A stretch of DNA of 48,652 bases. Origin: a virus. Location of the stretch: IMG/VR virus record IMGVR_UViG_3300036760_000333, positions 1-48,652 of that record; one strand, 5' to 3'. The notes beneath the pieces were generated by a model. It saw only the letters and a program-made list of their open reading frames with translations, was not told the origin of the DNA and made no database searches. The first letter of the stretch is position 1. Each line of letters begins with the position of its first letter. The translations under genes and the position numbers were made by a program. This document shows, one piece after another, positions 1 through 6,878 of the stretch.

Positions 1-2
1 CT

Positions 3-284
3 GGGGCGGCTGGGGCGGCTGAGGCGGCGGCTCGGGTGGCTGGGGCGGCTGATTCGGCGGCTGGGGCGGCTGAGGCGGCTGAGGCGGCGGCTGGGGCGGC
101 TCGGGCGGCTTGGGCGGCTGGGGCGGCTCGGGCGGCTTGGGCGGCTGGTTCGGCTTGGGCGGCTGGGGCGGCTCGGGTGGCTCGGGCAACGGCGAGAACA
201 AAGAGCCTCGAGCGCTGCGCCGCGTTGGTTCGCGGGCGCATAACGGCCAGCATGGTGTCTGCCGCGCTCAAAAAGGCCAAATGA
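3..284 (+). CDS. Alanine-rich repeat protein, copy A (5' end outside window)
   Basis: Only the C-terminal part is present because the window opens inside the repeat tract. From base 5 the DNA is identical to 769-1305, so this is the same end as copy B: runs of Ala broken by Trp, Glu, Asp, Arg and Gly, then a unique basic tail beginning ARTKSLERCAALVRG. The stop codon overlaps the start of the next small gene (ATGA). Function is unknown. The N-terminal part of intact copies resembles phage proteins labelled putative immunity protein (Imm-5-like), a comparison from memory. Because it duplicates copy B exactly, it may be a real tandem copy or an assembly extension. Confidence 0.7.
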   Translation, partial: GAAGAAEAAARVAGAADSAAGAAEAAEAAAGAARAAWAAGAARAAWAAGSAWAAGAARVARATARTKSLERCAALVRGRITASMVSAALKKAK

Positions 285-406
285 ACCGCGTCCCCGCCCT
301 TGACGATCCCGACGGCGAGTTGGTTAAGCTCACCAAGCACCTGCGCAACCTTGAGCGCAAACGGGAGGCGGATCATGGCCGCGCCGATTGTAATCCCAAA
401 ACATAA
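281..406 (+). CDS. Small unknown protein of the Ala-rich cassette, 41 aa (copy 1)
   Basis: It begins MNRVPALDDPDGELVKLTKH and is basic at the end. The start ATG overlaps the stop of the Ala-rich gene, so translation is probably coupled. An identical copy lies at 1045-1170 and a diverged, longer one at 1785-2015. The last ~12 codons lie in the 90-bp repeat shared with the window end, which suggests the C-terminus was fused on by recombination. No function recognised. Confidence 0.5.
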   Translation: MNRVPALDDPDGELVKLTKHLRNLERKREADHGRADCNPKT

Positions 407-419
407 GAAGGCAAAATGA
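375..419 (+). CDS. 14-aa micro-ORF preceding the Ala-rich gene (copy 1)
   Basis: It encodes MAAPIVIPKHKKAK and ends in ATGA, overlapping the start of the Ala-rich gene at 416. The same micro-ORF occurs at 1139 and 48570, always in this position. It may be a leader peptide or the leftover end of a longer gene. At 48570 it is the in-frame end of the broken P63C gene. Confidence 0.35.
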   Translation: MAAPIVIPKHKKAK

Positions 420-1048
420 CATTCTCATCACAACTCATCAAGCTCCATGCTTGCGCCGAGGCTTTCCTTTGGGCTAAGGGCAAGACGCTCAAGCGGGCGT
501 GGGTTACCTGCCCGCGCGGCGATTGGATGCTCTGGCTGGCGGGCAACGCCGGGATTGACCGCAAGCTCCTCGTGCTGGCCGCTTGTGATTGCGCCAGAAC
601 CGCCCTAAAGTATGTGAAACAGGGCGAAACGCGACCGCTCGCGGCGATTGAAACCGCCGAGCGCTGGGCTTCAGGTGATCCGACCGTCACGCTTGCAATG
701 GTTGAAGATGCGGCTGGGGCGGCGGCTTGGGCGGCTTGGGCGGCTTGGGCGGCTTGGGCGGCTGATACGGCGGCTGGGGCGGCTGAGGCGGCGGCTCGGG
801 TGGCTGGGGCGGCTGATTCGGCGGCTGGGGCGGCTGAGGCGGCTGAGGCGGCGGCTGGGGCGGCTCGGGCGGCTTGGGCGGCTGGGGCGGCTCGGGCGGC
901 TTGGGCGGCTGGTTCGGCTTGGGCGGCTGGGGCGGCTCGGGTGGCTCGGGCAACGGCGAGAACAAAGAGCCTCGAGCGCTGCGCCGCGTTGGTTCGCGGG
1001 CGCATAACGGCCAGCATGGTGTCTGCCGCGCTCAAAAAGGCCAAATGA
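416..1048 (+). CDS. Alanine-rich repeat protein, copy B (putative Imm-5-like)
   Basis: This is a 210-aa protein in three parts. Residues 1-95 form a conserved unique region with CPRGDWMLWLA, then CDCARTALKYV and AIETAERWASGDP. Residues ~98-175 are almost pure Ala with regularly spaced Trp, Glu, Arg, Asp and Gly from gcggct-type hexamers. The tail is basic. The head resembles phage proteins annotated as putative immunity protein (Imm-5-like), from memory; no activity is known to me. AAGAAGG lies 5 bases before the ATG. The stop overlaps the next start. Pro-rich frames on the other strand are shadows of the repeat. Confidence 0.8.
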   Translation: MTFSSQLIKLHACAEAFLWAKGKTLKRAWVTCPRGDWMLWLAGNAGIDRKLLVLAACDCARTALKYVKQGETRPLAAIETAERWASGDPTVTLAMVEDAAGAAAWAAWAAWAAWAADTAAGAAEAAARVAGAADSAAGAAEAAEAAAGAARAAWAAGAARAAWAAGSAWAAGAARVARATARTKSLERCAALVRGRITASMVSAALKKAK

Positions 1049-1170
1049 ACCGCGTCCCCGCCCTTGACGATCCCGACGGCGAGTTGGTTAAGCTCACCAA
1101 GCACCTGCGCAACCTTGAGCGCAAACGGGAGGCGGATCATGGCCGCGCCGATTGTAATCCCAAAACATAA
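1045..1170 (+). CDS. Small unknown protein of the Ala-rich cassette, 41 aa (copy 2)
   Basis: It is identical to 281-406. It starts in the ATGA overlap with copy B and ends just before copy C. Role unknown; its constant place behind each Ala-rich gene suggests the two are inherited together. Confidence 0.5.
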   Translation: MNRVPALDDPDGELVKLTKHLRNLERKREADHGRADCNPKT

Positions 1171-1183
1171 GAAGGCAAAATGA
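1139..1183 (+). CDS. 14-aa micro-ORF preceding the Ala-rich gene (copy 2)
   Basis: This is the same peptide as at 375-419 (MAAPIVIPKHKKAK). It ends in ATGA over the start of copy C. Confidence 0.35.
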   Translation: MAAPIVIPKHKKAK

Positions 1184-1788
1184 CATTCTCATCACAACTC
1201 ATCAAGCTCCATGCTTGCGCCGAGGCTTTCCTTTGGGCTAAGGGCAAGACGCTCAAGCGGGCGTGGGTTACCTGCCCGCGCGGCGATTGGATGCTCTGGC
1301 TGGCGGTCAAAACCGGGATTGACCCCAAGCTCCGCGTGCTGGCCGCTTGTGATTGCGCCAGAACCGCCCTAAAGTATGTGAAACAGGGCGAGCTCCGACC
1401 ACTCGCGGCCATTGAAACCGCCGAGCGCTGGGCTTCAGGCGATCCCGCCGTCACGCTTGCAATGGTTGAAGATGCGGCTTGGGCGGCTTGGGCGGTGGCT
1501 GATGCGGCGGCTCGGGCGGCTCGGGCGGCTTGGGCGGCGGCTGATGCGGGTGGGGCGGCTGAGGCGGCTTTTGCGGCTGGGGCGGCGGCTGATGCGGCGG
1601 CTGGGGCGGCGGCTGATGCGGCTTGGGCGGATTGGGCGGTGGCTGATGCGGCGGCTCGGGCGGCTCGGGCGGCGGCTGATGCGGCTGGGGCAACGGCGAG
1701 AACAAAGAGCCTCAAGAGCTGCGCCGAGTTGGTTCGCGGGCGCATAACGGCCAGCATGGTGTCTGCCGCGCTCAAAAAGGCCAAATGA
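1180..1788 (+). CDS. Alanine-rich repeat protein, copy C (putative Imm-5-like)
   Basis: A 202-aa paralogue of copy B. The first ~42 codons are identical, then scattered substitutions appear (VKTGIDPKLRVLAAC against GNAGIDRKLLVLAAC). The repeat tract differs in order and length and carries more Asp (AADAAA) and fewer Trp blocks. The tail is ARTKSLKSCAELVRGRITA. The constant head and tail around a variable repeat suggest the repeat contracts and expands while the ends are kept. The stop overlaps the next start. Confidence 0.8.
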   Translation: MTFSSQLIKLHACAEAFLWAKGKTLKRAWVTCPRGDWMLWLAVKTGIDPKLRVLAACDCARTALKYVKQGELRPLAAIETAERWASGDPAVTLAMVEDAAWAAWAVADAAARAARAAWAAADAGGAAEAAFAAGAAADAAAGAAADAAWADWAVADAAARAARAAADAAGATARTKSLKSCAELVRGRITASMVSAALKKAK

Positions 1789-2015
1789 ACCGCGTCCCCG
1801 CCCTTGACGATCCCGACGGCGAGTTGGTTAATCTCACCAAGCACCTGCGCAACCTTGAGCACATTCGTGGGAACAGTATTCAGCGGATTGGCCTACTCTG
1901 CGAGCCAACATACAAGAGCGTCTATCCGCCAAAGGGCATTGCCCTCATGGTGGAACAGCGGAACACATTCCCCGTCAAGACCCCCGGCTATGACCGGGGC
2001 GAAATCTTAAACTGA
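1785..2015 (+). CDS. Unknown 76-aa protein, diverged third member of the 41-aa family
   Basis: The first ~25 residues match the 41-aa cassette proteins (MNRVPALDDPDGELVNLTKH). After LRNLE the sequence switches to an unrelated 50-residue end. The switch at about base 1857 marks the right border of the cassette. A CCCCGG/CCGGGG hairpin lies in its last codons (1983-1999). Function unknown. Confidence 0.5.
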   Translation: MNRVPALDDPDGELVNLTKHLRNLEHIRGNSIQRIGLLCEPTYKSVYPPKGIALMVEQRNTFPVKTPGYDRGEILN

Positions 2016-2023
2016 GGAACACA

Positions 2024-2251
2024 GTGAACTACCACGTCAAATATACAACCGTTGGCAGGAGGGGCGGCGGCAGAACTCAGCACATCATCTTTTGCACGGG
2101 CAAAGATGAGGCCAATCGCGCACTATACAGGCTCTACCATCGGAAACTTGAGGGGGAGGCGTTGGGTGACAACGAGAGACTCTGCGGGCAAGTGTATCGT
2201 GTGCTTGTCAATCGCATTCACAAATGGCACATTGAAACGGTGGGCGCATAA
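2024..2251 (+). CDS. Unknown 75-aa basic protein
   Basis: It starts at GTG with GAGGA upstream and begins MNYHVKYTTVGRRGGG. It has conserved-looking aromatic and charged residues but no motif I recognise. It lies in the rightward operon eight bases after the previous gene. Confidence 0.55.
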   Translation: MNYHVKYTTVGRRGGGRTQHIIFCTGKDEANRALYRLYHRKLEGEALGDNERLCGQVYRVLVNRIHKWHIETVGA

Positions 2252-2337
2252 CCCGCCCTGCTGGACGGACTCCTCAAGGAGTGCGAGGCAGGAAAGTAGG
2301 AAATCTTTCGCACCGGTGAAAATAATCGGCGGGGAGC

Positions 2338-2421
2338 TTGACTTTGGACGAAGGCCGATATGAATTGACATTCAAGCACACAGAGGACGGCATTTTTGAT
2401 TTTGGCCTTCGGGCCAACTAA
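2338..2421 (+). CDS. Possible 27-aa protein, TTG start
   Basis: A short frame (MTLDEGRYELTFKHTEDG...) with GGGGAG directly before TTG. It ends in a 6-bp hairpin with a stable TTCG loop (TTGGCC-TTCG-GGCCAA, 2402-2417). Without a homologue it remains a guess. It is the only open frame of note in the 2252-2492 gap. Confidence 0.3.
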   Translation: MTLDEGRYELTFKHTEDGIFDFGLRAN

Positions 2422-2492
2422 CCGCCCTCGCCGCCGTCCCTGTGTGCAAATAGGAACTCGTCTGAGGGCGGTTTGATTTTAAGGATGGACAA

Positions 2493-2783
2493 GTGAAAAA
2501 CAAAACTCAACCGGGTCGCAACAACGACTTTGCCGTGCGCCTCGCCCGTGCGAATCAGGGGCGGCGCTTCGCCTTGAATCGCGGCAATTTTAAATTGGCA
2601 AGCGATTATCTGGCTGAACTTTATCGCCTCAGCTGTGAGGTTGAGGTGGGACTCGATAACCGCTTCGTCACAGATTCAAAAGAATCTTCCAGGGGCGGGG
2701 AGCTCACCAAGATTGCAGGAGAAGAGGTGGAGAAGTCCCACGAGCCGCTGACTGCTGAAGAGGCAAGGAGGACGGTAGGATGA
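2493..2783 (+). CDS. Unknown 96-aa protein
   Basis: GTG start with AAGGA seven bases upstream. The N-half is basic (MKNKTQPGRNNDFAVRLARA) and the C-half acidic. The stop sits inside ATGATG, overlapping the start of Ala-rich copy D, so the two are probably co-translated. No known family recognised. Confidence 0.6.
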   Translation: MKNKTQPGRNNDFAVRLARANQGRRFALNRGNFKLASDYLAELYRLSCEVEVGLDNRFVTDSKESSRGGELTKIAGEEVEKSHEPLTAEEARRTVG

Positions 2784-3193
2784 TGACTGAAATCCGTGAC
2801 AAGCTCCTCGTGCTGGCCGCCTGTGATTGCGCCAGAACCGCCCTAAAGTATGTGAAACAGGGCGAAACGCGACCGCTCGCGGCCATTGAAACCGCCGAGC
2901 GCTGGGCTTCAGGTGATCCGACCGTCACGCTTGCAATGGTTGAAAGTGCGGCTGATGCGGCGGCTGATGCGGCGGCTGGGGCGGCTTGGGCGGCTGAGGC
3001 GGCGGCTGATGCGGCTGGGGCGGCTTGGGCGGCGGCTGATGCGGCGGCTCTGGCGGCTCGGGCGGCTCGGGCGGCTGATGCGGCGGCTCGGGCGGCTGAT
3101 GCGGCGGCTCAGGCGGCTCGGGCGGCTTGGGCGGCGGCTGATGCGGCGGCTGATGCGGCTGGGGCAACGGCGAGAACAAAGAGCCTCAACTAA
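2780..3193 (+). CDS. Alanine-rich repeat protein, copy D (short head)
   Basis: 137 aa. It lacks the first ~48 residues of copies B and C; MMTEIRDK joins directly to LLVLAACDCARTALKYV. The Asp-rich Ala repeat follows, but the protein stops right after ATARTKSLN, so the basic tail is also missing. It is a doubly trimmed paralogue with a new, apparently functional start behind the 96-aa gene. A leftward promoter (3275-3303) points into its antisense strand. Confidence 0.7.
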   Translation: MMTEIRDKLLVLAACDCARTALKYVKQGETRPLAAIETAERWASGDPTVTLAMVESAADAAADAAAGAAWAAEAAADAAGAAWAAADAAALAARAARAADAAARAADAAAQAARAAWAAADAAADAAGATARTKSLN

Positions 3194-3269
3194 ACGCCCC
3201 GCTCGGTCTCCGCGAAGATAACGAACAGGGCGTAGTTGCCCGAAGGCAAAGGGGTCTGTTCGCGGAGAC
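3188..3269 (-). ncRNA. Leader/antisense RNA C with crossing helices
   Basis: The 11-bp perfect inverted repeat 3206-3216/3259-3269 (GTCTCCGCGAA) starts at the predicted start of the leftward promoter P4. Its loop strand 3228-3237 can pair with 3188-3199 beyond the hairpin: 10 bp with a 2-base bulge, including the stop codon of copy D. Stem 1 and this second helix cross, as in leaders A and B. The RNA would be antisense to the Ala-rich gene. The same repeats exist in rightward transcripts, so a 3'-end structure for that operon is an alternative. Confidence 0.45.
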
Positions 3270-3274
3270 AGTAG

Positions 3275-3303
3275 AATATAGGATATTTTCAAGGGAATGT
3301 CAA
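3275..3303 (-). promoter_or_regulatory. Promoter P4, leftward
   Basis: On the minus strand CTTGACA, 17 bases, TATATT. An ACAAAATC block sits 12 bases upstream of the -35, the same place as CCAAAATG in P1 and P2. The start falls at ~3268, the first base of the hairpin. It lies just behind the 3' end of the leftward operon and points at the Ala-rich array. Confidence 0.6.
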
Positions 3304-3312
3304 GGTTTTTAT

Positions 3313-3522
3313 TTAGATTTTGTCCCACCAATAGCCCTTTCGCGCCGGTTCAGTTCGCCAGCACTTCGGAATCCAGAGCCATTCGAGCTTCATAGCTTTC
3401 AGGTTTTCATTGAGCCGCTCCGCCGTCGTTGGCAGTATGCGCTCAGCTTTGCGCTCGCGCCCTTCATCGTCAATCAGGACGAATGAAACGCGGTAGCGGT
3501 CAATATCAGAACGGTAGGTCAT
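3313..3522 (-). CDS. Unknown 69-aa protein at the end of the replication operon
   Basis: It begins MTYRSDIDRYRVSFVLIDDE, and AAGGAACAAGG precedes the ATG. It overlaps the 3' end of dnaB by 17 bases. Trp-rich, basic C-terminus (WLWIPKCWRTEP). Conserved placement behind a helicase gene would fit an accessory role, but nothing proves it. Confidence 0.6.
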   Translation of the reverse strand: MTYRSDIDRYRVSFVLIDDEGRERKAERILPTTAERLNENLKAMKLEWLWIPKCWRTEPARKGYWWDKI

Positions 3523-4903
3523 CACCTTGTTCCTTAATTTGTGGTGACGATGTAAGCTCAACGTTCCCGCCCGCCCACTTTGCGAACGGTGTTCCGAATC
3601 GTCCTGTGCCACGATTGTATGGCACTTGCTCAACCCGTCCAATTGAGCCGTCGCGGTTCTTTCGCACCAGTATATCTGTTCCCTGCTTACTACCTTCAGG
3701 GTCGTATATCCAAGGGGCGTAGAGCATCAGAACGACACTGGCGTCCTGTTCAAGTGAGCCAGTATCACGGAGATCAGCAAGTAGCGGTTCGCGGCTATGT
3801 TCCCGCTTTTCGACTTCGCGGTTCAGTTGGGCGGCGGCAACGAGAGGCACATCCATGCTTCGCGCAATCTGCTTCAACCCCCATGATATTGCCGACACCT
3901 CGCGCTCACGGTTCCCGTCAACATGGGGGGTAATCAACTGCACATAGTCCACCAGCACCAGCGACAACGGGGAGCGGCGGTGTTCGGCAATGGCAATAGA
4001 TCGCATTTGAGGAACCGTAATCCCACTTTCGTCGTGAATCACAATCGGCAGATTGCGTAGCCGGTCAACAGTTTTCACAACGGCCTCAAACTCAATTTCC
4101 GACAGCCCCTTTGCCGTTCTAAGGCGGTCTCTGAATATCCCTGTCAACAGCGATACGAGACGGCGGATGATGGCGCGGCGGGGCATTTCGACGCTGAATA
4201 ACAGAACCCGCTCGGCTCGCATTGCCGCCGAGAGCAGGATATTGACAAGTAAATCCGACTTCCCTACGCTTGGCCGGGCAGCCACCAGTATCAAATCGCC
4301 CCGCTCCAACCCCCCAATCGTTCCATCCAGATCGCCTACATCGGTCAAGAGTCCGGGCTTGGCCCTGCCGTCCCGCCGTTCGGCGATAGTCAAGAGCGTC
4401 TCGTCCAAAGCGTCACCAAAGCGCACCACCTTACCCGCAGTCAACTTGACGCGAATATCATCAAGATCATTGATCGCCCGCTGCACCAAATCCTCACTCT
4501 CGTGCGCGTCATAGGCTTCGCCCGCAATGTTCGACGCGCTGGTAATCAGCCGCCGCAACACAGATTGTTGCAGAACCCGCCCTGCATAGTGTTCTACATT
4601 CGCTGACGTTGCCACTTCGTTGGATAGCCCCATGAGGTAGCCGTCTCCGCCTGCGGCCTCAAGTTCGCTCGCGGCGCGTAACTCGTCGCTAACCGTCAAA
4701 ATATCTACCGGCTGGCCGCGCCCTTCAAGCCGTTCCATTGCCGCGAACACCAGCCGGTGGCGGTTGTCGTAGAAACTCTCCGACTTGACAACGTTGACGA
4801 TCCGCCCGGCCCCTGCCGAATCCACCAAGCAGGCACACAGTAACCCCCGCTCCATTTCCAGATTGTGCGGCGGGGTTCGACCGCCACGACCCTTCACCTT
4901 CAT
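3506..4903 (-). CDS. dnaB: Replicative DNA helicase, DnaB family
   Basis: 465 aa, the usual length of DnaB. The N-terminal domain (about 10-120) starts with the typical NLEMERGLLCACLVD and contains FYDNRHRLVFAAM. The RecA-like ATPase carries Walker A ARPSVGKSD at ~209-217, a Walker B-like strand ending VDYVQLI, and SLEQDASVVLML near the C-end. As a hexameric helicase it would unwind DNA at the phage fork. The start ATG overlaps the stop of the upstream replication gene (ATGA), consistent with a loader-helicase pair. No inteins or missing motifs seen. Confidence 0.95.
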   Translation of the reverse strand: MKVKGRGGRTPPHNLEMERGLLCACLVDSAGAGRIVNVVKSESFYDNRHRLVFAAMERLEGRGQPVDILTVSDELRAASELEAAGGDGYLMGLSNEVATSANVEHYAGRVLQQSVLRRLITSASNIAGEAYDAHESEDLVQRAINDLDDIRVKLTAGKVVRFGDALDETLLTIAERRDGRAKPGLLTDVGDLDGTIGGLERGDLILVAARPSVGKSDLLVNILLSAAMRAERVLLFSVEMPRRAIIRRLVSLLTGIFRDRLRTAKGLSEIEFEAVVKTVDRLRNLPIVIHDESGITVPQMRSIAIAEHRRSPLSLVLVDYVQLITPHVDGNREREVSAISWGLKQIARSMDVPLVAAAQLNREVEKREHSREPLLADLRDTGSLEQDASVVLMLYAPWIYDPEGSKQGTDILVRKNRDGSIGRVEQVPYNRGTGRFGTPFAKWAGGNVELTSSPQIKEQGDDLPF

Positions 4904-5607
4904 ATCAACTTTGGCATGAGGGGAGTCTTACTGACGAAGCCCGGATTGCGCTCCTTCCACCCATTCTCAAAGGTCACGCAAGCCTGCTTCCAATTCCTCA
5001 GCGGCGACTTCCCCACGACCCAGCCCTTTGATGCGTAGTGAGCCACGAACCCAACAGGATCAAAATGATACCCCCTCTCCCTGACATATTCCTTGACCTC
5101 TTGCGTGAAGGCAACTATCTCCTCGTCGGTATTTGGATGTTTCCACTCACTCCCCCGCTTGCGGGGGGTAGGGGGGGTGGAGTCAGGGGTAGAAGGTAAC
5201 GGGTCAGGATGTATCGTGTCAAGGGTCTCTGTTGGTTTGTGTTGGAGTGAGTTGGGTTGTGTTGCTCTGTGTTGCTCTGTGTTGCAATCAACCTTAGTCC
5301 TTGATTTTTCAGCACGATTTGTTGACGGCTCTTGGTATCTGTGCCAGTTATTTACCGTTAAATCCTCGCCTTCGATGGAAATCGCTCCGTCTTTTTGGGC
5401 TGCGGCCAGCATTTTTTGGAGTGGTTCGGGCGAGTCATATCCCCACGCTTTCGCCCAAACCGCGACCGACCGGAGCTTCACCTTCCCCTGCCGCGAGGAG
5501 AGTTTTTTGACATGGCGGAGCAGGTCAACCCATGCGAACTGGGAGAGCTTTGGAAGGAACGCGATCCACTCTGACTCGTCGAAGTCCACGTCAAGCCGGA
5601 GCCACAT
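4900..5607 (-). CDS. Replication initiation / helicase-loader-like protein
   Basis: 235 aa. The chosen ATG has GGAG eight bases upstream, and the preceding micro-gene ends in TAATG on it. The N-half (WIAFLPKLSQFAWVDLLRHV, then KLRSVAVWAKAWGYDSPEPL) looks like the winged-helix part of phage replisome organisers. A Ser/Thr/Pro-rich linker follows, then a C-terminal domain with KSPLRNWKQACVTFENGW, typical of DnaT/DnaD-like and lambda O-like loaders. Together with dnaB it likely forms the replication module. Assignment rests on pattern and neighbourhood. Confidence 0.65.
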   Translation of the reverse strand: MWLRLDVDFDESEWIAFLPKLSQFAWVDLLRHVKKLSSRQGKVKLRSVAVWAKAWGYDSPEPLQKMLAAAQKDGAISIEGEDLTVNNWHRYQEPSTNRAEKSRTKVDCNTEQHRATQPNSLQHKPTETLDTIHPDPLPSTPDSTPPTPRKRGSEWKHPNTDEEIVAFTQEVKEYVRERGYHFDPVGFVAHYASKGWVVGKSPLRNWKQACVTFENGWKERNPGFVSKTPLMPKLI

Positions 5608-5684
5608 TATCGCGTCTCCGCACCTTGGCACTCCAAAACAGCAAACCCCTCCCAGACGAGCGACAAGTTCTTTGCGAGGCTCAT
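5607..5684 (-). CDS. 25-aa micro-protein
   Basis: It fills the exact space between two genes. The start overlaps the nuclease stop (ATGA) and the stop overlaps the replication-gene start (TAATG). It encodes MSLAKNLSLVWEGFAVLECQ... The perfect double overlap argues that it is translated, perhaps mainly to couple its neighbours. Confidence 0.5.
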   Translation of the reverse strand: MSLAKNLSLVWEGFAVLECQGAETR

Positions 5685-6070
5685 TTCCACCACTCCTTGA
5701 TAGTCTTCATCCGGCCTTTGACTGGTGTTGAGTAATGCCACCCCCCGCGTTTCCGGACGGCGAGAATCCAGAGGTATTCAGGATACTCGAATGCCGCCTG
5801 CTTCAGCCGGGGCAGGGAGTCGCGGGAGCCGGACAGCCCCAAACTGCCCCGGTCAGCTTTCGTCTCGATGTAGGCCGTCCTGCCGCCGTTCAGTCTCGCC
5901 GCGAAGTCGGGCGAGTATTTGATCCCCGCCGCGAGGGTAAAGGTCTTGGGCTGGTAGAAACATCTATCCAGCCGCCCCGCCGCCGCGAAGAGGGTGAGCA
6001 ACTCGTGGAATCGCGCCTCCACGCCGGTCATTTTTGGGAGTCCCCTGAACTCCGCCGCCGTCATTCTCAC
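5681..6070 (-). CDS. DUF1064/VRR-like nuclease
   Basis: 129 aa from the GTG at 6070 (AGGAG five bases upstream; ATG at 6064 is an alternative). The core KYSPDFAARLNGG then AYIETKAD, with rows of Lys/Arg and YPEYLWIL, matches the PD-(D/E)xK layout of phage DUF1064 proteins: Asp in YSPDF, Glu-x-Lys in IETK. Such proteins are thought to be Holliday-junction or branched-DNA nucleases. It sits directly upstream of the replication genes. Family assignment from motif only. Confidence 0.6.
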   Translation of the reverse strand: MRMTAAEFRGLPKMTGVEARFHELLTLFAAAGRLDRCFYQPKTFTLAAGIKYSPDFAARLNGGRTAYIETKADRGSLGLSGSRDSLPRLKQAAFEYPEYLWILAVRKRGGWHYSTPVKGRMKTIKEWWK

Positions 6071-6147
6071 GCCTTCTCCTCCGGTTCGCCCTTCTTCCAC
6101 ACGCCGTTTTCCCGGCCAGCGTCGCGCCAGTCGCAGCGCCGGGTCAC
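6067..6147 (-). CDS. 26-aa micro-protein
   Basis: GTG start overlapping the stop of the lipoprotein gene (GTGA) and TGA overlapping the nuclease GTG. It is Arg/Glu-rich (MTRRCDWRDAGRENG...). Its last codons supply the Shine-Dalgarno sequence of the nuclease. Confidence 0.45.
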   Translation of the reverse strand: MTRRCDWRDAGRENGVWKKGEPEEKA

Positions 6148-6371
6148 TTTGCGCCGCGCAGATATGCCGTCACCCGTGCCTGCCGCTTCGCCCCAGCGTT
6201 CATGCGCGTCAGCAGGGAGTCGGATATATTCAGCCGTCGCGCCAGCGCGTCGTTCGTCGCCCATGCGTCGCGCAGTGCGACGGCGAGGGAATCGCGCTCG
6301 GTCGTCAGGCGCGCAACGTCAGACTGACTGCAGCAGCCGGCGAGCAGAAGGGCGAGGAGTAGGGGCTTCAT
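6144..6371 (-). CDS. Small outer-membrane lipoprotein (spanin-like?)
   Basis: 75 aa. The N-terminus MKPLLLALLLAGC is a clear lipobox with the lipidated Cys at residue 13. The mature part is a short coiled coil (RLTTERDSLAVALRDAW...). It overlaps a 39-aa membrane protein upstream by 4 bases. A small lipoprotein next to an inner-membrane peptide resembles spanin pairs (Rz/Rz1), but it lies ~10 kb from the endolysin and lacks a Pro-rich segment. Lysis role is therefore inferred. Confidence 0.6.
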   Translation of the reverse strand: MKPLLLALLLAGCCSQSDVARLTTERDSLAVALRDAWATNDALARRLNISDSLLTRMNAGAKRQARVTAYLRGAK

Positions 6372-6487
6372 TCGTCCATCAACAAGTAGATGGCCAACCA
6401 AACGGCACCCAATATCGCCACCACCAACACGAAGACTGCGAGCGTGAGCCAAGGCCCAATTAGCCAACATCCAACCGCAACCTTCAC
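6368..6487 (-). CDS. 39-aa single-span membrane protein
   Basis: GTG start overlapping the stop of the preceding gene (GTGA); its stop overlaps the lipoprotein ATG. One or two hydrophobic stretches (LIGPWLTLAVFVLVVAILGA) and an acidic end. It could be the inner-membrane partner of the lipoprotein or a holin-like peptide; evidence is size, hydrophobicity and coupling only. Confidence 0.55.
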   Translation of the reverse strand: MKVAVGCWLIGPWLTLAVFVLVVAILGAVWLAIYLLMDE

Positions 6488-6816
6488 GCTTTCCACTCAA
6501 TTTCAGGATTATTCAGGTGGAACTCTTCAACCGCCCACTCGCGGAACGTCTCCAGCTTGTCGGTTGTATCGGTGGGGAATTGAAGGCCGGGTTCGTTTAG
6601 GACGATTAACTCCAGCAATGCCCCTCGGCCAAGCGCGAGAGCGGTAAAGACCGCGCTATGTAGAATCTTGAGTGCGTTGCGAACATCTTCGGATTCATTC
6701 GCCCGTCGGAGTGTGTGAAAATAGTGCGAGAGATAACCGACGGCCAACGCCGCTTGCTCCGCATCGGCCAGATATTTCAGGCGATCAGCGGCGAGCAACT
6801 TGATAGTCTTGTTCAC
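6484..6816 (-). CDS. Unknown 110-aa helical protein
   Basis: GTG start with GGAGG four bases upstream. It is Ala/Leu-rich and apparently all-helical (LKYLADAEQAALAVGYLSHY). No enzyme motif. Overlaps both neighbours by four bases. Confidence 0.6.
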   Translation of the reverse strand: MNKTIKLLAADRLKYLADAEQAALAVGYLSHYFHTLRRANESEDVRNALKILHSAVFTALALGRGALLELIVLNEPGLQFPTDTTDKLETFREWAVEEFHLNNPEIEWKA

Positions 6817-6878
6817 GCATCCTCCTTCACTATGGCTCCGGAGTGCGACCATTCCACCTCGATATAGGTGCGCTTCAT
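6813..6878 (-). CDS. 21-aa micro-protein
   Basis: It encodes MKRTYIEVEWSHSGAIVKED... and ends over the GTG of the 110-aa gene. It carries that gene's Shine-Dalgarno. GGCGGCGAAATGAAG around its start is repeated at 7140-7154, so start regions have been copied within this operon. Confidence 0.4.
   Translation of the reverse strand: MKRTYIEVEWSHSGAIVKEDA

Larger units (their letters stand above)
5..541. repeat. Direct repeat: 537 bp identical to 769-1305
   Basis: Bases 5-541 and 769-1305 read identically (offset 764). They cover the Ala repeat, the tail, the 41-aa gene, the micro-ORF and the first ~42 codons of the following Ala-rich gene. Identity stops sharply at GGCGGG versus GGCGGT. Copy C begins 764 bp after copy B, so the unit is a tandem cassette. 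Confidence 0.9.

Noticed and set aside
687-965. Pro/Gln- and Arg-rich ORFs in other frames of the Ala repeats
   Set aside because: They are produced automatically by the gcggct hexamer repeat in other frames; only the frame with conserved unique head and tail is taken as coding.
5735-6463. 242-aa plus-strand ORF across the nuclease/lipoprotein genes
   Set aside because: Arg/Ser-rich shadow of GC-rich leftward genes with clear motifs and coupled starts.
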